Below are positions 24,101 to 34,741 of a stretch of 64,000 bases of DNA, in pieces. The stretch comes from Mya arenaria (taxonomy: Eukaryota > Mollusca > Bivalvia > Myida > Myidae): assembly GCF_026914265.1 (NCBI RefSeq), contig NC_069125.1, forward strand, positions 24,974,966 through 25,038,965. The letters run 5' to 3'. The position numbers and the translations under genes are program-made. The first letter of the stretch is position 1; each line of letters starts with the position of its first letter. The notes below the pieces were generated by a model, which saw only the letters and a program-made list of their open reading frames with translations, was not told the DNA's origin and ran no database searches.

Positions 24101-27100
24101 TTTATAAATTTATTTTTTTGGCGACTTTTACATACAGGTCAGTGTAAGGTTACAGACACTACAACAGGCATATAACAACAAAGATTTTAATGGAAACAAG
24201 TCTGTATTATTCAGGTTAACACAGAAAACTAACAATTAGAATGTTAACAAACAAATGCATAAAATCTCTGCTTGAGATAAGCATAAAAAAAACATATTTC
24301 ATCCCAGTTGCGATGAACTCTAAAAATTGACAAAAATGATCACACAACTTTAACTGTAACTTTTAAATATTGTAGAACCAAGTGCCCCAAGCACATTGTT
24401 TTTCTAAAATAAACACTTTTCCTATCAAGTATAGTCAGTTTCTGCTGTTTATATCAATAGAACATATTTTTTGTATGAGATAGAAATAGACTGCACTACG
24501 GTTACGGACTCTACACATTGTAAGAACCAACACATGCTCAACATTTTCTATTTGAAATACACATGTTTGTGTATTTTCAACAGATTAACTTTAACTTTGC
24601 TGAGTTCCTGTGTATTGAATTTAAAATGTCTGGCACAGGCATGACCGTCTGCTTGTCTCGGACACTTTCTTTACATTAACTGGTTTTAGTTTGCTGAATG
24701 ATGTAAGTCCTATTTTATGATTGGGGTTTCTTGTTTTGTATAACTTGTGTGCTTCTTCTAGTGTCATTGTCATCACATGTTTCTGTAGTGTTTCTTTCAT
24801 ACCAGTCTGAGTTTTGATTCTAACAACATCACGTTTGGATGGCACCTCTCTGCTAATTTCAGCACTCAGGTAGAACTCTTTCACTGATTGTTTCACATGA
24901 TCACTTATCACATCACATCTTGTTTTTCTCTGTTTCTTTTTCCACCATTCATTTCTCATCTTCCTTGTCTTGTAAGACACATTGAAATATTTACTAACTG
25001 TGATATTTTTGTATTTCCTTAGTACTGATTCACGTATTACATCATATGCATGTTTCTTTTCTCTGTCTTTTCGAACACCAATGTTTACTTCGGAAATACT
25101 TTCTTTCAAGGAATTCACTATAGCATCTGCTACTTCAAGTTTCTTCTTACAAGCTGGTGTCATTGTTACTCCTTGGTCAGAAAGTACTTTGGATGTTGAA
25201 GGTGACTCAATAAGCTTCTTTAAAATGGCGGCTTTCTTCTTTGGTGTCCTAGGCAGAATGCCTTTCACCATTTGCGCTCGTCTGTATACTGTTGCACAGG
25301 ATAAGTTACTTTTGTTCTGTCTGCTTTCTCCATGACTGTCATTTTCATCAACTGTGTTAACAATTGGAATTGTAGGAGACTTAAGTTTAATTCGCATTCT
25401 CCAGGCTTGTGTTCGCTTCACAGCTTTTTTCTTTTTTTCTTCCAGAGCCGGTTTCTTACTCTTTTTAACACCAGGATCTTCAGAAGAACATGTTGTTTTC
25501 ATCTTTTTTCTCTGTCTGTATCTTTTCATTTCTTCAGCTTTTTTCTTTCTTAAGGAGGCTTTTAATTCAGGATCTGAATTGGCCATGAGTTTCACTTTCA
25601 TTCGAGCTTCCTTCTTTCTTTCTGTGTCTTTCTTTTTGATTTCAGAATATTTTGTGGAGTTTTCTGTTTTCTGACGCATTCTCCATGCCTTGACTTTCAG
25701 CCTGTTTTTCTCCTTTTGCTTCTTTTCTATGTCTTCATTCTTTTCAGCATTCATTTCAGCATTTTTTTCAAGTTTCCGGGATCGCAGTGATGATTTTCGG
25801 CTCTCTTCTGTAAAAAGACATTCTGAATATTAATTAACCTTAAACGGTTGGGTTCAATGTATACCTTAGAATATTAATATATATGGTATATAAATCTTCA
25901 TATAAAGACAGGTTTTGTGAAAAGAAAAACCTCAAAAGGTATAAATGTCCCTATATGGTTCAATTGTATTGTTTCTGTTCATAAAAATGTTTTTGAACAT
26001 ACTTACAGTAGACTTAGAAACAAGTGGCCGTATTTTGTAGAGTCTGTAACCCGAGTGCAAGTACAAATCAAATATTACTTAAGCTTCAATTCTGTACATT
26101 TAACAAGTATCCACTGTGTCTGTGATCTGTATATTATAACACTGATTGTATTCATTGGCATACACGCCAATCTTTATGTAAAAATATTTCATCTCGGCTC
26201 CGTAATAGGCTACACAAAATGAAATTGTGTGTCATACTGTCATAGGATTTCCATTAAACAACCTGTTAAGACCATTTTAGTTTGTTATATGTTGGGCATG
26301 GCAATTTCAACAAATAAGCATCACAACATGTGCATTTCATGTGGACAATTGCATTAATTCAGGGCATCATGTACAGACATATGGTTTTGGTTACGGACCC
26401 TACGTAACATAGCATGGAATGTTTAGATAAGGATAATACATACCTAGAGCATCACTGGAACCAACACCTTTAGTGTTTTCCATTTGAAAGGACTTCTTGC
26501 TGGAATCTGACCGACTATTACCCAAAATAAGCCATTTTCTTAGCTGATTCCATCTTTACAGCTGGATTGTTGTATTTCTTAGAAAGGCGGTTGTTTTGGA
26601 TGATGCAATAATTCATCACAAATATTGTTGCATCAGCCGTTTTATTGGTATTTTCCAATAGTTAAAAGATGATGCAATATTGCACAATAAAAAAATTGCT
26701 TTTACCATGAAAAAATATAAGGAAATATGCTATTGAAAACAATGGAAATTTCAAATCAAAATTTGAAGGCAGATTTTGTAGTGTCCGTAACATTAAATAT
26801 GTAAAAAAATGCAACTTAAAATCAAAATATTCCAAAAATATTTCAGCCATTAAACATACTCATACAGAGGTTTTTATTTGTGGAATGCCACATTTCTGTC
26901 ATTAATACATATGTAGATACAAACCCATGGTTACGGACTCTACAGATTTTTTAACCCTGAAAATCTTACAGGTGAACCTCCTTCTTTTTAAGAATGTGAA
27001 TCATGAATGCCCAAAGCAACAAAAAATTGGAAGTTTGATTAATAATCAGTCTTACAAAACAGTTATCTCTTGTAAATGGGTGAATTTTCAATGTTTTTCA

Positions 27101-30100
27101 TGCATATAACAAGGGATACTTATTGTGATTTTGAAAAATTGGCAAAAGCACCACTTTATGTTAATAAGTCATATTTTCTGTAATAATTTGTCTATTTTCT
27201 TGATTTACCCACCAAAATTTAGCACTTGAAATTTTCTATAAGCTGAGGTAATGCATTTTTTCCAAATCATCATGCAAAATAGATATATAACAGTTTGAAT
27301 ATATAAAAAAATCAAATGAGACAGCATAACGCTTGAAAATGGCCATTTTTGGGATATGTTTTTTGCTGTTTCTCGAATACAAATTGATATTTTCACTTGA
27401 AATTTGGAGGCCAGCAGGAGTGGACTAGGTTACATGCTTTGGCTGCAAAGTTTGAAATCACACACTTTCCTTCAATCTATGTATAACAACCAAAAAATAT
27501 AAAATGGACAAATACCGTGTTTTAGCCGACTGCAAAAAAATGAAACCAGCAGTCAACAGTATACTCAGAGCTTTTTCCAATGTATGATTAGCTTTGTCAA
27601 TGAAAATAAGACATGAGCATTGAAAGCGGAGACAAACCTTTTCACTTATTGCCACTCGATATGATTTTTGTTGAAACAGAGGTAAAAATGTGTCGGTGAA
27701 AAGTACTTATTTATGTTATTTATCTAAAGAATGGAATTCATCCTTTTATTTTTTTCAGCATAACACTCTACACAAGCACAACCGACTGTTCAACAGATTC
27801 GGAAAGAAAGCTTTCATTGACCTGGCTTAGGAATCAGCTTCTTCAGAAGCTTGCAAGATGGAGCGAGCAGCCAAGCCTTCGTACACATGTGACCTCACTT
27901 AGGCTTGTCAATGTAGCTGAGTACAGTCGCTTGTATAGTGAACTCAAAAATAGATATGGCCTGCATTTTGCTAAGGTACATCATTGTATTGATACTTTAA
28001 GAGATCTTATTTAGGCATTGTCATAGCCTTGGTGTTGTCGGCACTCTGGATTGTAAATGTATGTAATTAGGAGTAAAAATGAAACACTTAGTTTAATATT
28101 TTTTAATTTCCCCCTATTTCATAGAGTGTATGACTGACTGTTTTGATGGCTGATATATAAGTAACAACCAACTAGCAGTAGAAATATTTGAGAAAAAATA
28201 TACTAGTTTTGTACATAAGAGCCAGTATTTATTAAATATCTCAAGTAATTTCCTAACTTACATCATTTCCTCAAGTATCTCACTTCTCGTATGATATACA
28301 GTCAAACCCAGTTGGCTTGAATCGCATGGCTCGATTTCTTAGTGGCTCAAACTGGGTGTAAAGGACCGATTTTATTCTGCTAAATGTAAATATTACTGTT
28401 TGGCTCAATTTCCTGAGGCTTGAGGTATTGTCACTGGTCCCTGGGTGTTCAAGCCAAAGGGGTTCGACTGTAAAAAAATTTGATTTTGAAAATTTAAGGA
28501 AGTTGACTCAAGTTTAGACATGACTGAAAAAGTTCTTCCAAGGGCTGCTTATGTAATTATCATTATGACTTAGAGTCGACACAAAATAAAACATTAATGT
28601 CTCATTTTGACCGTAATGATTCATGTATGTTAATGAAATAATCTTGACAAAGATGTCATGTAGGAGTGTATTTTTCAGATTTGGCCAGAGAAAACCAACC
28701 CTGAGAAGTATGTTTTTGAGGATGTTGCCATAGCTACATATCTACTGGTAATAATTAGATTTATTTAAGGATTGAAGGCATTTCTTGCAAATTACACAGT
28801 AGGGCACGTGAACAAATTCCAAGAATTCCAAATTATGATTTTTGTAATGTATATCATTGGTTAAAAGGCTTGCTAATCCAATCCAAGTGCAATAATGAAA
28901 TAAAGAATGAGGTAATAACTCCTTGCATGTTTTACAATGTGAATGTCAAGTTTTATCTATACAAAGGACTAGGCGAATGTAAATATTTTAGTATATTTTA
29001 TTAACATGCAAACAGCCTACCCTAAATGTCATACAGTAAGATTATTGTACCGACACTGTTATCTTGTGCAAATAGGGTCTTGTGGTTTATATATACAATA
29101 ATAAAATAAAAAATCAATCGGGTCTACAAAATAGGGTCGGTTGGGTACATATTACTGTAGCCACCACATTTCTTTTTTGGGCCTACCCAAACTGTAACCC
29201 TAAAATGGCAGTTCAAATGGCAGACCAAGAAGCTTTGTGCTTAGTGGTAGCATTTTGAAATCTTTTACATCAGTGTCTGTAGAATAGGGAGCAAGAGTGT
29301 ACTAGACAAGATTGAAAAGATTCCATTTGTGGACCTTGGTCATTGTGAAGCTCTTCTGGTTCACATTATATGTAACTCTTGTCGAAAGGATTTATTTGAT
29401 GGCAGGGTCTTATAAAGCATATTGTATATTTGTTTGTGGAACAAGAAGTGACATTGTACTAGACATGATTGAAAAGATTCCATTCGCGAACCTTGGTTGT
29501 GGCACTGGTCCACTGGTTCAGAAACTCATGTCAGATGGGTTTATGTGATAGCTGGCTATTATAGAGAATATTTAATTTCATCATAAACAATCATTTGCAG
29601 ACTATAGTTGTGGAAATAGTCGACTGGTTCTCATACTCCTCACTCCTGTCAGAAAGGTTTATGTGATGTGGGTGTATTATATAACATATTTTATTTCAGT
29701 ATCTATGAAATTCGGAACAACGGGATACTGGACAAGATGGAAAACAATCATTCGCAGACCTTGCTTGTGGAAAATGGTCTACTGGTTTAAATACTGATGT
29801 CAGAAGGGTTTATGTGAGGGGGTTGTATTATAGAACATATTTTATTTTAGTGTCTATGGAATATGGAGCCACAGCGTACGGGACAAGATCGTAAACAATT
29901 ATTTGCAAACCTTGGTTGTGGAAATTGTCTTCTGGTTCTAATATTCATGTCGGAAGGGTTTATTTGATGGGGGTGTATTATTGAGCATAGTATATTTTAG
30001 TGTCTATGGAATACGGAGCGACAGCGTACCGGAGTAGATCGGAAACAATCATTTGCAGACCTTGGTTGTGGAAATGGTCTACTGGTTCACATCCTTATGT

Positions 30101-33100
30101 CAGAAGGGGTAGGTATTGCTGCATATCAAGTTTATCAACATCAACCTCCAAGTGTTGTTTTTTTATAAATAATTAGATGTTTCATCAGGGCTTATTGTGG
30201 GTAAGAAAATTTGTAGTAATTGTAAATAACTTAGATTATAATTATTATAATTATATCAATATTTTTTCTATTATAATTATGATGTATATGAAATAACTGC
30301 ACAGGAATAGAAATTGTTTTAAACAAGAAAAAAGTTAAAACATTGTGTAAGGTTTTACGTTTAATAATGAAAGTGTCGCTGTCTAGAATGACTGAATGGT
30401 AGTGGAAACTCAATATGTTGCCTGACTTTTTTTAACAGATAAATGACCTTTTTGCAAGAATTAAATACAAGTACAGTGATAGTGTTTAGTAATGTATTAG
30501 TAATGTAACTCTATTGAAAAGTCTCATAGGAAGATAATCTAGAAAAGTATATGGCAGATAATAATTTTAATGATGTCATAATTGAGGATTTTGATAATTA
30601 TAATATTACTTATATTCATTAAGAGCGTTATGCCTTGTATAACCATAAGTATTTGATGCTAATGGCTCTTTAATGGCCATGACTATACTAGCCAATGTGC
30701 ATGCACGTATGGCTTAATAACCTGCTTAATTAAACCAGCCAATGAGTTAACAGTAACTTTGCTGGGTTTTTTACAAATGCTTTTTTAAATGATTAAATCC
30801 ATTCAGTGGTCCATTATTTAGTTTAAATGGACATGTTATGAAGAATGAAGAACAAGTTATAACAACATTATATTAATCTCATTGTACAATGTTATGCCAG
30901 TGAGGTCTTGTGTTTTGGGAGAAACCAGAGAAACCCGAAGGAAACCCAATTGTCCAGCATAGAGAATACAAACCAAACTCACTGAATCCATTGGCTGAGA
31001 CATCAGCGTAAACACTATATCGCTCTATTATCCCCTTTCACTTTCCCTTTCAGCATCCAGGGTATGGGTTAGATGTGAGAAAAAGGAACATTTGGGATCT
31101 GTACGGCCCAGGGACGCTTCTGAAAGTATGTACTAAGACAGAATAAACACTTGCTCCATCCGCATTTACCAGACTTATCTTACTTTACTTGATATGCAGT
31201 CTCTTTTTAGCTTGTGCAAGGAATGTTTGAGGTATAGGCATAGCCGTGGGGTTGTCATCGCTGGTGTGCAAAAACTGGAATGTTGTTCAGAATATGAAAC
31301 TTGGTACCAGTACACATGTTCACTTTGTATGACAAAATGCACTAGCAATATATAGCAAGTCACATAAACATAAAAAATCTCTTTAATTTAGATTTAAAGC
31401 ATAGCACTCCCTTGTGATGCTCTTCTTTATCTGGTTTCACAACTCTATACTCATTTATTTAAGCTTGATTGTGAAGCCAGCTCAATCACTCTCGAGTCCG
31501 CTTCCTGGGCAGAAACCATGATAGTTTCCTTTTTGAAAGTTTAAGAGAACGTTCGCTTAGTGGGTATTGAACTGACACTATCTGGGTGAGAGGTGGACAA
31601 GTATACCACTAGGCCGCTCTCACCAAATAAGAACTTAAACATGCGTTCTTTAACATGCATAACTATATTAAAAGCCTTAAATGGTCTTTTCAGGAGGAAA
31701 GCATTAAACCCTCAGATGACAGTGTTTTTCCTGATGTTGATTGGCTGATTGGTAACCATAGCGATGAATTGACTCCATGGATACCCTTTATGGCAGCTAG
31801 GTAAGTTAAGAAACATCCCATTGAGTTGCTTTGATTAATACATGTTACTGCTATAATGTAGATTGGTCTTGTTTGATCAATAACTTTAGAAGCCTTTGGC
31901 CAATCATCACCAAATTTGGTCAGAATGTTTATGGGCAGAATATCTCAGTCAGGCTCAGTCACTCCAGAGTTATGATCCTTGAAATAACAAAAACCCTATG
32001 TACAGTGCCCCTCTCTAAATTTGGCTTATTGCCAAATTTTCAATGAACAACCATTATCACCAAATTTATTGTCCAAAAAAAGGATGGGGATTTCTTCAGG
32101 GACAGTTTGCACTCTTGTTAATGTCACATTTTCTTTTGTATATCACATTTTACTCTTGCACCTATCAATATTTTGCAGCTGTTGTGAGTTAAGATGGTGT
32201 TTGATTCCAATTTACAGGATTTTAACACACTAGAAAGACACCATTTTGGGATATAAATTGCGTAGCCTATCTTAAGATATTATATTCTTTGGACAATGCG
32301 AGGGATTCTTACAAACCTCCTCTCCTAAATATTAATTAAGACATTAAAAATCTAGTTTTTTTAAATCCTCTGTCAGAGTGAGAATCTTATGTTAAAGGGA
32401 CTATTCGATGTTTTTATGGGAAATGTAAACGAAATGCTTTTTTTTTTGTCATCATGAATAGAATTAAGAGGCAAATTGTTAATACATATTTGAAGATGTA
32501 AGCGACAATGATACCTCTTTCCAAATGGTGTTAATGAAGCTATTGAAAACTATATGATACCTGAGTTTGGATTTACAAGTTGCTGGTTGTTGATGCTAAC
32601 ATGAAAGTTGTGATAGTCCCGTTAAATTTGAGAAAACTGGTGTTATTAATTTTGTTTAATTAGTTATACTCATATTTCAGGTGCTCCTACACTTGCAAAC
32701 ACTTCATGCTTCCTTGCTGTTTCTGCAATTTAATTCCCGGTTCATTTTTTCCTATGGACAGTGCCGATATGGGAAAAGGCGGCAGAAATTGGGAGGAAAT
32801 ATGGAAGAAAACCTAGATTACATTATAATTTTACTTAACTGCTAAAGTAAAAGGGATTATGGAAAAATGGCATAACGATTGATGCAATACTTTATACATT
32901 ATATGTTTCAGGTCCTCATACACTTGCAAATACTTTGTCCTTCCTTGTTGTTTCTGGGATTTTAATTCCCGGTTCAGTTTTTCCCGCCGACTGGGCCCCA
33001 TGCGGGAAGAAAACGGGAAATACAGACAGTACTTGGACTACATCCGGGAAGTTGGGGAAACATGCGGGTTTAATGTGGATGAGGATACATTACGGATACC

Positions 33101-34741
33101 TTCAACCAAAAGGGTATGTTAACTTTTTTTCTCTCTCTCCCTCTTAGTTTATTTTTTTGTGGAAATTTTGTATTTTAGTATTTAACTGGAATTTGAAAAT
33201 GATAAACCGGTTTTGCTGTAGTAAAGCATCACTTGATTGATACATACACCAGATTTAATCAATGTTGTTATTTACTACAATTATACTAGTTATACTAGTA
33301 ATCTTTTATATTATAATTTGTAACTAAAGATGAATTTTATATTAATATGCAAGTTGACATGAATATTGCACGGATTCTATTTTAGTTTGTCAGTTCACCT
33401 TAACATGATTAAGATGAGAATATGTCTGTTTATGGTTTCTTTTTTCTAACTTTATATCCGCTAAAGCATTAACTAAGCTTTTGTAAACACATGTAAAAAC
33501 CTCAGAATCTTCAGTCTGGAGTGTGTGAAAGCCACAGACCATCTTTAGAATGCTGCGAATGTTTCTTTCAGATATGTTTTGTCGGCAGTTCCAGAGCCTA
33601 TGAGCAGGCAAATGAGAAAAGTGTGGATGAAATGAGGAGACTTTTCCTTCTTTCTAGACAAAATTCTCAGGAAAACTCAAATCACAATGGTAAAGATAGC
33701 AAAATATGTGATCCATCTAGTGAATCTTCTAAACAGTGGATCAACGACTTCAGTCCAAGGAGCAAGGTGGAAACTACAAGAAATTGTGTGACCATTAGTG
33801 AACAGATTAAATCTCATGTTGTGCAGACTGTATTCGCAGCTTTGTTGGCCTGTGAAGGTGGTTTGGTGAAACTAGGTCAAGATGGCCGCCAATGGAGAGT
33901 TGGGGGTCGTCTCACAGTGTCCGATGTTGTGGAATTGTTTGAACGAGGGTTGTTGCAAGAGTTGAAATCAGAGTGTGGAGGGCTGCAGACTCTCTTAAGA
34001 AATCATAGTCACATATTTCAGGGTAAGCATATTAACAGGAAAATATGTTGAATAAAATTGGTGACGTTGTTTAAATTGCACAGTCTTGCAAAGTTTGTAA
34101 AACTTAAAATACAAGAATAAAGAATAAAAGTTTCAAGACTCTACGAATTTGTTTTAATAGAAGTGTTCTAGTGGTATAGGTGTCCATATCAACCCAAGAG
34201 GTTGTGGGTTTAATCCCCACCAAGGGGCTTTTCTATTGGCCTCTCAAAATGGACACCAGTTCTGGTTTCTATGCAGGAAACAGACACAAGAATGAATCCA
34301 TATGATATCTGCTTTTGTCACAATCAGGCTATGATTTTGTATTGTATACTAATGATTGATAAATGGTAACAAAATGGTTGTTAATAAAGCAAAAACTTTG
34401 TTCTTAACTACACAATTAGTAATATTTAATAACTAAATTGAAAATAAATGCTTTACAAAATGACAAGCTTTGAATTATTTACATTTATTTAATCATTATC
34501 TATAATTTTCTTTTCTTCAGCGAGTGGCGGGAATGTATGTCTTCGAGACTTCACATTGGATGACCCATTTGAAGGAAGATATAACAAGGGCCGTAACTCT
34601 GACAAAACTGCCTACCATAAGACAACTCTGTGCTGGTTTCATGAAAACCATCCAGATGGCTGTCCTAAAATGGCTGAAAGATGCATGTATGCTCATGGCG
34701 CGGAAGAATTGAGGAGTAAACCCAAGAAAACAAAGTCTTGA
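21165..34741 (+). CDS. TRMT44: TRMT44, tRNA(Ser) (uracil-2'-O)-methyltransferase
   Basis: Ten exons join in frame: 21165-21717, 23198-23303, 27759-27975, 28679-28747, 30001-30108, 31054-31125, 31694-31800, 32912-33113, 33572-34022 and 34521-34741. They give 701 aa, slightly shorter than vertebrate orthologues. All introns are GT..AG with matching phases. SAM-binding motif I, DLGCGNGLLVHILMSEG, starts at residue 335. The family block GNHSDELTPW is at 395-404, an LPCC motif at 421-424, RIPSTKR at 472-478 and ECGGLQTLLRN near 612. A C-terminal CCCH zinc finger uses C666, C676, C683 and H687. In yeast, Trm44 makes 2'-O-methyluridine 44 in tRNA-Ser, and animal orthologues carry the same domains. 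The N-terminal ~180 residues are acidic and poorly conserved, as expected. AATAAA signals follow at 34800-34805 and 34807-34812. Introns 2, 4 and 7 hold mobile elements, and exons 5 and 8 have decayed tandem copies. Confidence 0.95.
22104..22437. mobile_element. TIR element in TRMT44 intron 1
   Basis: CAGGGATGTGATT at 22104-22116 and its complement AATCACATCCCTG at 22424-22436 bound about 330 bp. The inside holds poly-C/poly-A and a TA-rich run at 22160-22230. Short frames inside are not genes. Confidence 0.55.
22763..23136. mobile_element. MITE family 2, copy 1
   Basis: A 374-bp element with ends TTAAAGGGGCAAGACACCAG and (complement) TTAAAGGGGCTAGGCACTAG. It lies in TRMT44 intron 1, ending 61 bp before exon 2. 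A related element is at 52564-52932. Confidence 0.8.
23949..27540. mobile_element. Candidate autonomous DNA transposon in TRMT44 intron 2
   Basis: A ~36-bp inverted repeat with three mismatches bounds 3.6 kb. The left copy is 23949-23984, with core CGGCTAAAACACGGTATTTG; the right copy is the complement at 27505-27540. Inside lies one sizeable ORF (24621-25754, minus). There are also six copies of a 16-bp motif, GGTTACGGACTCTACA, or its complement: 24148, 24500, 26036 (minus), 26389, 26777 (minus) and 26929. Such repeated sites between inverted ends resemble transposase-binding sites. No target-site duplication is evident next to the repeats, so the true ends may lie a little outside. The superfamily is not identified. 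Confidence 0.6.
24621..25805 (-). CDS. Lys/Arg-rich transposon-associated ORF
   Basis: The minus-strand ORF from Met at 25754 to stop at 24621 encodes 377 aa. It stays open upstream to a candidate 3' splice site (TTTTTACAG) just above 25805, so a 5' exon may exist. The N-terminal half is extremely basic and coiled-coil-like, with two matched KAWRMRQK / QAWRMRIK motifs and KRYRQRKKMK. The middle (around 150-330) contains ATVYRRAQ, KKAAILKKLI and WWKKKQRK. The C-terminus reads LTSFSKLKPVNVKKVSET followed by CLC. I associate the 'F..L+P..V...S.T...CLC' ending with a large family of uncharacterised invertebrate proteins that is probably mobile-element-derived. The protein stops six residues after SRRS, just past CLC, where family members seem to continue, so this copy may be truncated. 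No DDE motif was found. The gene lies antisense inside TRMT44 intron 2. Confidence 0.6.
   Translation of the reverse strand, partial: ESRKSSLRSRKLEKNAEMNAEKNEDIEKKQKEKNRLKVKAWRMRQKTENSTKYSEIKKKDTERKKEARMKVKLMANSDPELKASLRKKKAEEMKRYRQRKKMKTTCSSEDPGVKKSKKPALEEKKKKAVKRTQAWRMRIKLKSPTIPIVNTVDENDSHGESRQNKSNLSCATVYRRAQMVKGILPRTPKKKAAILKKLIESPSTSKVLSDQGVTMTPACKKKLEVADAIVNSLKESISEVNIGVRKDREKKHAYDVIRESVLRKYKNITVSKYFNVSYKTRKMRNEWWKKKQRKTRCDVISDHVKQSVKEFYLSAEISREVPSKRDVVRIKTQTGMKETLQKHVMTMTLEEAHKLYKTRNPNHKIGLTSFSKLKPVNVKKVSETSRRSCLCQTF
28297..28472. mobile_element. Tc1/mariner-like MITE in TRMT44 intron 3
   Basis: Ends TACAGTCAAACCCAGTTGGC and (complement) TACAGTCGAACCCCTTTGGC form ~25-bp terminal inverted repeats that start with TA, in a 176-bp element. 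The TA..TA borders and length fit a mariner-type MITE. Confidence 0.75.
28765..28980 (+). mobile_element. Deletion derivative of the element at 39544-40460
   Basis: The left end TTAAGGATTGAAGGCATTTC then CAGTAGGGCACG, and the right end AATGTCAAGTTTTATCTA then AAAGGACTAGGCGAATG, match both ends of the ~915-bp copy at 39544-40460. About 700 bp of the interior is missing. It begins 18 bp after the exon 4 border of TRMT44. Confidence 0.75.
29274..29399 (+). pseudogene. Decayed TRMT44 exon 5 copy 1
   Basis: The most distant copy of the motif-I exon. It keeps a CAG acceptor-like border, TGTCTG, an ATTCCATTTGTGGACCTTGG core and CTTCTGGTTCACATT. The reading frame opens with a stop (TGT CTG TAG), and the GCGN part of the SAM loop is lost. 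Confidence 0.7.
29431..29539 (+). pseudogene. Decayed TRMT44 exon 5 copy 2
   Basis: Retains AACCTTGGTTGTGGCACTGG and GGTTCAGAAACTCATGTCAG, so CGTG replaces CGNG. The exon 5' end is rearranged (ACAAGAAGTGACATTGTACT, shared in style with copy 1) and there is no GT donor after GGG. Confidence 0.75.
29573..29657 (+). pseudogene. Decayed TRMT44 exon 5 copy 3 (5'-truncated)
   Basis: Starts inside the exon at AAACAATCATTTGCAGACTA and ends GTCAGAAAGG. The first part of the exon is missing and the SAM loop is broken (ACTATAGTTGTGGAAATAGT). Confidence 0.7.
29700..29808 (+). pseudogene. Decayed TRMT44 exon 5 copy 4
   Basis: A full-length copy with a good TTATTTCAG acceptor, but it opens TAT CTA TGA (Trp to stop). 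It carries one extra A in the GGAAAATGG loop and lacks a donor (GGGTTTATG). Confidence 0.8.
29851..29958 (+). pseudogene. TRMT44 exon 5 copy 5, still open
   Basis: 108 nt, exactly 150 bp upstream of the real exon. It has the same TTTTATTTTAG acceptor and is fully open in phase 0. It would read NLGCGNCLLVLIFMSEG, so the motif-I Asp is Asn and the second loop Gly is Cys. The 3' border is GGGTTTATTTG with no GT, so it could only be spliced in with a cryptic donor. Confidence 0.8.
30893..30985 (-). mobile_element. SINE family C, decayed fragment
   Basis: GTCTTGTGTTTTGGGAGAAA, CCGAAGGAAACCCAATTGTCC and AAACCAAACTC match the body of the element at 49170-49295. The tRNA-like head is absent. It lies in TRMT44 intron 5. 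Confidence 0.6.
31440..31622 (-). mobile_element. tRNA-derived SINE family B, copy 2
   Basis: On the minus strand it has the head GTGAGAGCGGCCTAGTGGTA and a B-box-like CAGTTCAATACCC. A body with GGTTTCTGCCCAGGAAGCGG and TTGTGATT-like blocks related to 16333-16510 follows. It lies in TRMT44 intron 6. Confidence 0.7.
32394..32625. mobile_element. Short TTAA-type MITE in TRMT44 intron 7
   Basis: Ends TTAAAGGGACTATTCGATG and (complement) TTAACGGGACTATCACAAC bound ~232 bp without coding capacity. The first ~15 bp are inverted. The ends resemble MITE family 2 but the interior differs. Confidence 0.65.
32681..32810 (+). pseudogene. Dead duplicate of TRMT44 exon 8
   Basis: Lies 231 bp upstream of the true exon, with the same ATATTTCAG acceptor, and starts in the same phase. 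It reads SYTCKHFMLPCCF, so the LPCC motif is intact. A one-base deletion after TTCTGCAA then shifts the frame, and a stop follows. The region matching GGAAGAAAACGGGAAATACA is scrambled and no donor is left. Confidence 0.85.
34155..34365 (+). mobile_element. tRNA-derived SINE family B, copy 3
   Basis: The head TCTAGTGGTATAGGTGTCC with B box GGTTGTGGGTTTAATCCCC is followed by GGCCTCTCAAAATGGACACC, CAGTTCTGGTTTCTATGCAG and TTTTGTCACAATCAGGCTAT. This is the best-preserved copy of the family. It is in TRMT44 intron 9, sense orientation. Confidence 0.8.

Noticed and set aside
26444..26483. Possible first exon (minus) of the Lys/Arg-rich ORF, starting ATGGAAAACACTAAAGG with a GTATG donor
   Set aside because: It ends in phase 1 while the candidate acceptor at 25806 needs phase 0. 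Joining them breaks the frame.
29312..29548. 78-aa frame containing CGTGPLVQKLMSDG as a separate methyltransferase
   Set aside because: It is two decayed copies of TRMT44 exon 5 read through intervening intron sequence.
34524..34712. 62-aa frame over the last TRMT44 exon
   Set aside because: Wrong frame. The correct one continues exon 9 and encodes the CCCH finger.
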